Positions 58,626-64,000 of a stretch of 64,000 nucleotides of DNA are shown piece after piece. The stretch covers positions 82,604 through 146,603 of the forward strand of contig JACPAV010000006.1 in NCBI GenBank assembly GCA_016180645.1, given 5' to 3'. The notes under the pieces are model-generated. The model worked only from the letters and a program-made list of their open reading frames with translations, was not told where the DNA came from and ran no database searches. Source of the DNA: Nitrospirota bacterium (GTDB taxonomy: Bacteria > JACPQY01). Position 1 is the first letter of the stretch. Every line of letters begins with the position of its first letter. Both the position numbers and the translations under genes were made by a program.

Positions 58626-58631
58626 TATAAT
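58626..58631 (+). promoter_or_regulatory. -10 box of the Phd/PIN operon
   Basis: TATAAT is followed by 13 bases and the antitoxin ATG at 58645. The transcript would have at most about 7 nt of leader. No -35 is obvious. Confidence 0.45.
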
Positions 58632-58644
58632 TCGATTTACGAAG

Positions 58645-58929
58645 ATGGAACTGAAAATATCAGCAGCGAAGGCGAAGCAAGGTTTTGAGAATGTTCTCAA
58701 TCGTGTAGCGTCTGGCGGCGACGAGTATGTGATCGAGCGAGGGGGGAGGGCGGTTGCCGCCCTTGTGCCCGTTGAGAGGCTGAAGCAGGTGAGGAAAGCG
58801 GCCCGCCTGCGTCTCCTCGAGATCCTCAAGAGGAATCAAGAGGCCAACCGGTTCGCGGCCCCGACTGAGACTGAGCGCCTTGTGAATGAAGCCGTGGCCC
58901 ATGCCCGAGCGAGTCGGCGGGACAGCTAG
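58645..58929 (+). CDS. Phd/YefM-family antitoxin
   Basis: 94 residues. MELKISAAKAKQGFENVLNR and EYVIERGGRAVAALVPVERL are the Phd DNA-binding fold. The C-terminal helix is basic. It precedes a PIN toxin by 21 nt. A longer frame beginning at 58381 is a shadow without signal. Confidence 0.88.
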   Translation: MELKISAAKAKQGFENVLNRVASGGDEYVIERGGRAVAALVPVERLKQVRKAARLRLLEILKRNQEANRFAAPTETERLVNEAVAHARASRRDS

Positions 58930-58950
58930 ACTCGGCATCATCCACGACCA

Positions 58951-59379
58951 TTGCCAGTCGTACTCGACGCAAACGTGTACGTAAGCTCGCTCCTCCAGCC
59001 CATGGGCCCCTCTGCCGAGATCTTTCGTTTGCTTCTTATGGAAAACGCTTTCGAACTCGTGGTTTCGCCTGGCATCTTGGACGAGATCAGGCGTGCCCCG
59101 GGCTACCCTCGTGTCAAGAAGAGGCTGAAGTCCGGCCAGAAGGAAATCGAAGAATACCTCCTATCTCTTGAAATACTCTCCTCGGTTGTGAGGCCGAGCG
59201 CGATCCCGGAGGTGCTGGATACGGATCCGGACGACAACCAGTATTTGGCCTGCGCGAAGGAAGGGGGCGCGGAATTCATCGTCTCCGGCGATTCACACTT
59301 GCTGGAGCTGAAGGAATTCGAGGGTGTAAAGATCGTGACCCCGCGAGATTTCATCACGCTCCTGAATTCGGCAAGGTAA
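58951..59379 (+). CDS. PIN-family toxin (VapC-like, PIN_3 type)
   Basis: 142 residues. The first Asp is in VVLDANVYVSSLL, a Glu in GILDEIRRAPGY, and the DTDPDDNQYLACAKEGGAEF and FIVSGDSHLLEL motifs complete the PIN acidic cluster. It belongs to the PIN_3 type (putative toxin, PIN family). TTG is the apparent start codon. RNase role is from family. Confidence 0.88.
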   Translation: MPVVLDANVYVSSLLQPMGPSAEIFRLLLMENAFELVVSPGILDEIRRAPGYPRVKKRLKSGQKEIEEYLLSLEILSSVVRPSAIPEVLDTDPDDNQYLACAKEGGAEFIVSGDSHLLELKEFEGVKIVTPRDFITLLNSAR

Positions 59380-59526
59380 ATCTTGGCCGTGCGGAGAGGC
59401 GGCGTTTTTCTCACGGAGAAAGTCCCCGCTGGAGAGTGTTGAAATGACACGAGACAAGAACGGGCCCCGGACTCCCTCGTTCCCCCACTTACTTGCGCCG
59501 AGCGCGATCCGTTACTAACAGACCCC

Positions 59527-59724
59527 ATGTCGTTTACATGCAATCAAAAGAGTTCGTCCATTGTTTCAACGGTGACCCAAGATAATACGCACGCACTCGA
59601 TTTCATCGGAGTGGACGCGTATTTCCCACTCACGAATTCGCGCGAGGCCGCCTATGAGCAGATCTTCGCCGGCTGGGGAAAGCATGCCGCGGAGGTCCTC
59701 AAGACTTTTTTCACCGCGCCATGA
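59527..59724 (+). pseudogene. Probable remnant of a GH113-like glycoside hydrolase
   Basis: The 65-residue frame includes ALDFIGVDAYFPLTNS and IFAGWGKHAAEVLKTFF, which look like the DFIGIDAYYPL...W strand-helix segment of GH113/TIM-barrel glycosidases. Its stop overlaps the next start (ATGA). The rest of the barrel is missing, so it is either a small remnant or a much-shortened gene. It is judged mainly by the DAYFPL motif. Confidence 0.45.
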
Positions 59725-60410
59725 AACCCGGACCCTCGACCACCGACGCCGAAGCCGAACGCCATGTGGGCCAAATCGCCGGCGAGCTTTCCCGCCGTTC
59801 CTTCCTCTTCGGCGTCGCAGCATCCGCCTGCGGTTTCGCCTGCATGGCCGGGACCGGCTGTGCCCGAATCGATCCAAGACTTCCCGGAATCGACAGAGAC
59901 GCCGCGGGAAAACTCGGCAAGGCCACCTATGCCCGGCTTCACGCGCTCGCCGACACGGTGCTGCCTTCTCGCGAGGAGGCCCCCTTCGATGCCGCTTCCT
60001 TGGGCGTGGCGGAGCGCCTGTCCGCCATGTTTGTCTCACAGGGACGGCGAATGCCGATGGTCATCCGTGGCGCGATGTTCATACTGGAGTATCTGCCGCT
60101 CGTGACCGATCGCAGCGGTGCGGCCTTCTCTCGTTGTTCGCGTGAGAAACGACAAACGATCCTCCGGGCGTGGCTGGATTCGCGGTCCCGCCTCAGAAGG
60201 CTCATCGCGTCCTCGATGCGAAAAGCCGTCATGTTCTCCGCCTATTCGCATCCTGACACGTGGTCCATGATCGGATACGGTGGCCCTTGGGTATCAGCCG
60301 ACCGTCCCCCCACATCGGTCCACCCTCTCGGCATGGGCGTCTCGCCCGATTCCATCTCTGCGCGTTCCAATGATCCGGGGCGGCTCGAATGGGGGTCCTT
60401 GCTTCGATGA
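59721..60410 (+). CDS. Gluconate 2-dehydrogenase subunit 3-like, Tat-exported
   Basis: 229 residues. Tat signal ELSRRSFLFGVAASACGFAC; then a helical region (YARLHALADTVLPSREEAPF) as in gluconate dehydrogenase subunit 3 family. It is the small subunit expected next to the GMC-type large subunit which follows with ATGA overlap. It would escort the large subunit through Tat. Confidence 0.78.
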   Translation: MKPGPSTTDAEAERHVGQIAGELSRRSFLFGVAASACGFACMAGTGCARIDPRLPGIDRDAAGKLGKATYARLHALADTVLPSREEAPFDAASLGVAERLSAMFVSQGRRMPMVIRGAMFILEYLPLVTDRSGAAFSRCSREKRQTILRAWLDSRSRLRRLIASSMRKAVMFSAYSHPDTWSMIGYGGPWVSADRPPTSVHPLGMGVSPDSISARSNDPGRLEWGSLLR

Positions 60411-61912
60411 ATCGGATTATCGATGGCCGGTCCACCGACTTCGAGCGGGAAATCCGATGCGAGTTCGCCGTGATCGGCACCGGTGCGGCCGGCAGCGTTG
60501 CGGCTCGAATTCTCGCCGCAGCGGGAAAAAACGTTCTCATGATCGAGGCCGGGCCGTTTGTAACTGAGAAGGGGTTCAATCAGCGGGAGGATGAGATGTA
60601 CGGCCTTCTCTACGTGAACCATGGGACGCAGGCCACGGTGGACGGTCTGATCGGCGTTGCGCAGGGGAGATGTGTCGGCGGATCGACGGTCATCAACGGG
60701 GGAGATCTGGAACCGACCGCCCAGCCCGTGTTCGAGTATTGGAGAAGGCATCACGACCTCGAACCGTGGAACTATGCCGAGTGGCACGCGGCGGAGCAGA
60801 GGGTGATGGCCGCGATCGGAGCCAACAGGATTCCGGATGCGCTCGTGACGCCGGATGCGCGCGTGCTCTTGCATGGTGCCTCATCGCTCGGATGGAAGGG
60901 CGGCATTTTCATGAACAATCGGGTGGGCTGTGTGGGAGCCGGCGCCTGCCTGATCGGTTGCTCGTACAACGCGAAGCGGAGCGCGCTCATCACCTATGTT
61001 CCTCAAGCCTTGTCGGATGGAGCACGGCTGCTTCACCACGCCCCGGTCGAGTCGATCCGCCCCGATCAGGCCGGCTTCGAAATTCAGATCGGCACTCCAC
61101 TTCCCGTCAGGGTCCATGCCGACCAGATCGTGTGCGCCGCCGGCGCGATCCAAACGCCCATCCTGCTCGAAAAGAGCGGGCTGGGTGACCGATCCGGATA
61201 CGCCGGCAAACACCTCAGTCTCCAACCGCAGGTTCCCGTTCTCGCGCGTTTTCGCGAGCCCGTGGGATCGTTCTACGGCATTCCGCAGATCGCCTATGTA
61301 GACGAGTTTGAAACGGCCACGGAGGACGCCGGCTACGGCGGCTTTCGATTGGAGTCCGCCTCGCCCGGACCGGGCGCGGCGGCGGCGCTACTACCCGGCA
61401 TAGGAATCGGCCACCTGCGCGATCTCTCACAGTTCGACCACTACGCAGCCTGCATGGTGCTTGTGCCGGACAAGCCCGCGGGCTCGGTTCAGCCCGGCAT
61501 CGGGAGCCGGGCGGCCATCCGGTACCCGCTATCGGAGGATGTTGTCAGCCGAATGCGGATGGGCATGAAGGCTGCCGCGCGGGCGTATTTCGAGGCGGGT
61601 GCCGTGGAGATCCTCCTCCCATGGGAGGATCGCCCCCGCCGCGCGGCTGATCTCTGGGCCGCGGAGGCAATGATCGCATCGGTTAAGTTCGAAGGTGGAC
61701 GTGTCCACCTAATCAGCGCCCACCCGCAAGGCACAACGCGGGCAGCGAGGCGCCCCGACCGCGGCGTGGTCAATGAATGGGGCGAGCACCATCAGGTGAA
61801 AGGCCTCCACGTTCTCGATGCCGGGATTTTCCCAACAACGTCGAGCAGCCACACGATGGTTCCCATCATGGCCGCCGCCGACATGTTGGCGAGGCGGATG
61901 GTTGGGACTTGA
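60407..61912 (+). CDS. GMC-family FAD-dependent oxidoreductase
   Basis: 501 residues from ATG 60407. FAD motif CEFAVIGTGAAGSVAARILA, the GMC signature GRCVGGSTVINGG, the cysteine-rich stretch VGAGACLIGCSYNAKRSAL and a C-terminal GMC_oxred_C ending TTSSSHTMVPIMAAADMLAR. Probable alcohol or sugar dehydrogenase at the periplasmic face with the Tat-borne subunit before it. Catalytic His residues are HHQVKGLHVLD and SSHTM. No signal peptide of its own. Confidence 0.9.
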   Translation: MNRIIDGRSTDFEREIRCEFAVIGTGAAGSVAARILAAAGKNVLMIEAGPFVTEKGFNQREDEMYGLLYVNHGTQATVDGLIGVAQGRCVGGSTVINGGDLEPTAQPVFEYWRRHHDLEPWNYAEWHAAEQRVMAAIGANRIPDALVTPDARVLLHGASSLGWKGGIFMNNRVGCVGAGACLIGCSYNAKRSALITYVPQALSDGARLLHHAPVESIRPDQAGFEIQIGTPLPVRVHADQIVCAAGAIQTPILLEKSGLGDRSGYAGKHLSLQPQVPVLARFREPVGSFYGIPQIAYVDEFETATEDAGYGGFRLESASPGPGAAAALLPGIGIGHLRDLSQFDHYAACMVLVPDKPAGSVQPGIGSRAAIRYPLSEDVVSRMRMGMKAAARAYFEAGAVEILLPWEDRPRRAADLWAAEAMIASVKFEGGRVHLISAHPQGTTRAARRPDRGVVNEWGEHHQVKGLHVLDAGIFPTTSSSHTMVPIMAAADMLARRMVGT

Positions 61913-61964
61913 GTTCGATCGCCGCCGGGTACTACCGGGCTTTTTTCGAAAACGTATTTCTCCG

Positions 61965-62020
61965 GTAGCCGCAGGCTTTAGCCTGCGTCCGAAGACGCAC
62001 CCTCAAAGGGTGCGACTACC
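61965..62020. repeat. Two-hairpin dispersed repeat (GTAG...CTAC), copy B
   Basis: Same structure as 10347-10403: hairpin gcaggc-ttta-gcctgc and hairpin gcaccc-tcaaa-gggtgc between GTAG and CTAC. It differs by a few bases, with one base shorter in the first loop. Located between convergent genes, where it could work as a bidirectional terminator. Confidence 0.75.
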
Positions 62021-62059
62021 AAGAAATCGCTCGAAAACCACAGGGTTTTCAAACAAATC

Positions 62060-62890
62060 CTAGCCGGGAGAAGTCATCGCGGTGCCCGTTCTTGGAGATC
62101 CCTTCCCTCCTGCGTTGTCGAGCACCCGAAGAAATTCCCGGGCGAATCGATTCGCATCACCCGGCCAGCGGGCCGAAACGTAGTTCCCATCCACCACGGC
62201 GAAACCGCGCTCGGGCCTTGAGGCTGAATCCCGCCGGAGGCTCATCGGGCCGCGGATAAAATCGTCGCGACTCTTCAGCACGGATCGAACTTCGTCCTCC
62301 ACCGGCGTCGGGTATGTCCTTATGTAATTTCCGAGCCACGCCGCTGTGATGGCCCACCCGGACAGCTCCATGCTCTTGAGCAGGGCCGTCGTTTTCCGGC
62401 CGTAGAGCACCGAGCGCCCCGTCTTCGGTGAGACCACGCGCGCAGGAATGAGAACGCCGTGACAGATGGCTCCCGCGGGTTTGTCGGCTTCGAAAAAATG
62501 CGCCACTCGCTTCTGGAGTTCGGGGGATTCCAGATACGGCTTCATTCCCGGCGCGTGTCCACCGGGAAGGATCAGCCCGTCGAAGGCGTCCGGAGCGATT
62601 TGCTCGTAAGAAATGGGACTCCCGAATGCGGGGTCTTTTTCCAGCCGACCGTACAGCTCCCGCCCTTCTTCGCGCGCCGCGAGGAACGGCTTGAAGGGCC
62701 CGAATCCCTTTCCAGTCAGAACGCGCGGATCGGCGTGTCCGCGCTTCCCCGAAGGCGTGGCGAACTTCACCTCATACCCGGCCGCCGTGAGCACACTCCA
62801 CGGCACGGATACTTCTGTCGGATCAAAGTCCGACTCGGGCAACGCCATCAAAACCACGGTGTCAGAGATAGCACGGCGGAAGATTCTCAC
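62060..62890 (-). CDS. DJ-1/PfpI family glutamine-amidotransferase-like protein
   Basis: 276 residues. Flavodoxin-like fold: VLMALPESDFDPTEVSVPWS, EVKFATPSGKRGHADPRVLT, DGLILPGGHAPGMKPYLES and the nucleophile elbow GAICHGVLIPAR with the Cys. Similar to the larger class of DJ-1/PfpI proteins (stress, glyoxalase or chaperone activity). Its start lies about 22 nt from the divergent VapBC operator. Confidence 0.85.
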   Translation of the reverse strand: MRIFRRAISDTVVLMALPESDFDPTEVSVPWSVLTAAGYEVKFATPSGKRGHADPRVLTGKGFGPFKPFLAAREEGRELYGRLEKDPAFGSPISYEQIAPDAFDGLILPGGHAPGMKPYLESPELQKRVAHFFEADKPAGAICHGVLIPARVVSPKTGRSVLYGRKTTALLKSMELSGWAITAAWLGNYIRTYPTPVEDEVRSVLKSRDDFIRGPMSLRRDSASRPERGFAVVDGNYVSARWPGDANRFAREFLRVLDNAGGKGSPRTGTAMTSPG

Positions 62891-62911
62891 GCAAACAGCC
62901 TCGGACAGCCA

Positions 62912-62947
62912 TTGACATCATGATGCATAGTATGTAGCATCATGATG
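62912..62947 (+). promoter_or_regulatory. Promoter-operator of a leaderless VapB antitoxin gene
   Basis: A TTGACA (62912-62917) and a TAGCAT (62935-62940) lie 17 nt apart. Two identical palindromes CATCATGATG (62916-62925, 62938-62947), with 22-nt period, overlap the two elements. The second runs into the GTG start at 62947, only 6 nt after the -10. A VapBC complex bound to both boxes would cover the promoter; the transcript would be leaderless. Confidence 0.72.
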
Positions 62948-63192
62948 TGCGAACGACGCTGACCCTCGATCAGGACGTGGCGGCCAAGCTGAAGTCCCGC
63001 GCCCGTCGCCTCGGGAAACCCTTCAAGGAGGTGGTGAACGAGGTCCTGCGGACGGGCTTCGCCTCTGAGAAACCCCCGGGTCCCCTCCCGCCCTTCGAGG
63101 TGAAGACCCGGTCTATGGGGCTGCGCTCCGGAATCAGCCTGGACAACATTTCGGAACTCCTCGAACAGATCGAGGGGCCGTCGCACAAGTGA
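62947..63192 (+). CDS. vapB: VapB-like (RHH) antitoxin
   Basis: 81 residues, GTG start. MRTTLTLDQDVAAKLKSRAR and LGKPFKEVVNEVLRTGF fit the ribbon-helix-helix antitoxin family (DUF2191-like). C-terminal tail (GLRSGISLDNISELLEQIEG) for toxin neutralisation. Its stop overlaps the VapC start (GTGA). Confidence 0.88.
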   Translation: MRTTLTLDQDVAAKLKSRARRLGKPFKEVVNEVLRTGFASEKPPGPLPPFEVKTRSMGLRSGISLDNISELLEQIEGPSHK

Positions 63193-63635
63193 TCCTCGTA
63201 GACGCGAACCTCCTCCTGTACGCCTATGACGCGGGCTCGGAACACCACGAACGAGCACGGGCGTGGTGGGAGGAAGTCCTTTCGTCGCCGTCCCCGATCC
63301 GTGTGGCCTGGATCACGCTTGTGGCTTTCATCCGAATCGGCACGCATCCCCGTGTCTTCATCCAACCCCTCAGCATCGAGGAGGCAATTGGCCACGTGTC
63401 AGCGTGGATGGCGCGGCCCATGTTCGGCGCTCTGGAGCCGGGAGACGGTCACTGGGAAATCTACGCGCGCCTCCTGAAGGAATCGCAGTCCGGCGCCAAT
63501 CTCGCCCCCGACGCCCACGTCGCCGCGCTGGCGCTCGAACACGGGGCGGCTCTGGCTACCACCGACCGGGATTTCCAACGCTTCCCCGGTCTCAAGACCC
63601 TCAATCCGCTCAATCCCACCCGTCCACTTCCGTAA
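63189..63635 (+). CDS. vapC: VapC-type PIN toxin
   Basis: 148 residues, GTG start. PIN residues: MILVDANLLLYAYD (Asp), ITLVAFIRIGTHP (Glu), LAPDAHVAALALEHG (Asp) and LATTDRDFQRFPGL (Asp). This is the family of tRNA or rRNA endonucleases. Completely conserved acidic set. Confidence 0.92.
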   Translation: MILVDANLLLYAYDAGSEHHERARAWWEEVLSSPSPIRVAWITLVAFIRIGTHPRVFIQPLSIEEAIGHVSAWMARPMFGALEPGDGHWEIYARLLKESQSGANLAPDAHVAALALEHGAALATTDRDFQRFPGLKTLNPLNPTRPLP

Positions 63636-63658
63636 GTTGAGGGAAGGGACTCGACTGC

Positions 63659-63901
63659 TCAAGCGGCAGCGGCGGGGACTCGGGCATGAACGGAGTGGAC
63701 GAACCCGTCCTGCGGTAGGGGCTTCCCTCGCCTCATAAGAGTCCGCAAATAGAGTTCAACGGCCTCCTGTGCATTGGCGAGTGCTTCTTCAAATGTGCCG
63801 CCCTCGGTAACGCACCCCTCCAAGGCGGGGAAGACTACCGTGTAGCCGCCCTCCGGCTGGGAAAGGAAGTGGGCCACGTATTGCATGACGGTCGCCGTCA
63901 T
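63659..63901 (-). CDS. HicB-family antitoxin-like protein
   Basis: 80 residues from ATG 63901. The HicB core is TATVMQYVAHF followed by GGYTVVFPALEGCVTEGGTF, EALANAQEAVELYL. The DNA-binding C-terminus is reduced (VHSVHARVPAAAA). A frame starting at 63967 is rejected, since its TTG is part of a TTGACA box that is probably the promoter -35. The HicA partner would be upstream, outside the window, or absent. Confidence 0.82.
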   Translation of the reverse strand: MTATVMQYVAHFLSQPEGGYTVVFPALEGCVTEGGTFEEALANAQEAVELYLRTLMRRGKPLPQDGFVHSVHARVPAAAA

Positions 63902-64000
63902 TCGGAGCTTACCCCCATCGTTTGGACAGATTTCAGCCAAAGTTAAGCTATAGGAATTCTTTGTCAAGTTCTTGATTTCTTGGTCCCCCGCCTTCCTGGG

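Overview
The window looks like a chromosomal contig from an uncultured, G+C-rich Gram-negative bacterium. Supporting features are outer-membrane and lipoprotein genes, Tat substrates, an alternative complex III and a complete 2-oxoglutarate dehydrogenase operon. Taxon cannot be fixed from the sequence alone; a deltaproteobacterium-like or neighbouring environmental lineage would fit. Toxin-antitoxin modules and small dispersed palindromic repeats are frequent, as in many soil and groundwater genomes.

Region by region. 1-6655: end of an MscS channel, then sucA-sucB-lpd with a lipoate-protein ligase translationally coupled at the end. 6986-7854: a MNT-HEPN toxin-antitoxin module whose HEPN gene carries an in-frame stop, placed against the fragment of a tandem paralogue. 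7932-18132: one long minus-strand cluster with a dual-specificity-phosphatase/TPR protein, membrane proteins, a LVIVD-type lipoprotein, a degenerate HPt-REC-GGDEF-REC protein, a HEAT-repeat membrane protein, a processive family-2 glycosyltransferase, a YaiO-type barrel and a secreted glycosidase-like protein. It is probably an exopolysaccharide locus. 18335-18406: tRNA-Met (CAU).

18370-35234 is an integrative element of about 16.9 kb, bounded by a 39-nt direct repeat of the 5' half of that tRNA. It carries a tyrosine recombinase, an AlpA-like factor, a membrane-anchored XRE regulator and a type I restriction-modification system (hsdR-hsdM-hsdS). It also has an operon of three tiny helix-turn-helix proteins plus a SIR2-domain protein, and an operon built around a PD-(D/E)XK-EVE fusion, a metallophosphoesterase and a decayed second EVE copy. 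The rest is a pair of Cys-rich lipoproteins under an XRE regulator and a DUF433/DUF5615 toxin-antitoxin pair. The SIR2/HTH and EVE/phosphoesterase operons are the best candidates for undescribed defence systems.

35235-41921: an FN3/FGE-sulfatase lipoprotein, an IS3-type remnant, an attC-like sequence with a cassette-like ORF, a PIN-domain pair, a serine hydrolase and an ICMT-like methyltransferase. 41991-46376: a signalling cluster (hybrid histidine kinase, lone REC protein, HPt-REC-GGDEF-REC). 46580-53197: alternative complex III genes in the order A-B-C-D-F, with no actE seen. 53396-63901: aldehyde dehydrogenase, small regulators, RelE-, PIN- and Hic-type toxin-antitoxin genes, a GMC oxidoreductase with a Tat-exported small subunit, and a DJ-1/PfpI protein. 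Several antitoxin genes have a -10 box only 6-13 nt before the start codon, which suggests leaderless or nearly leaderless mRNAs.
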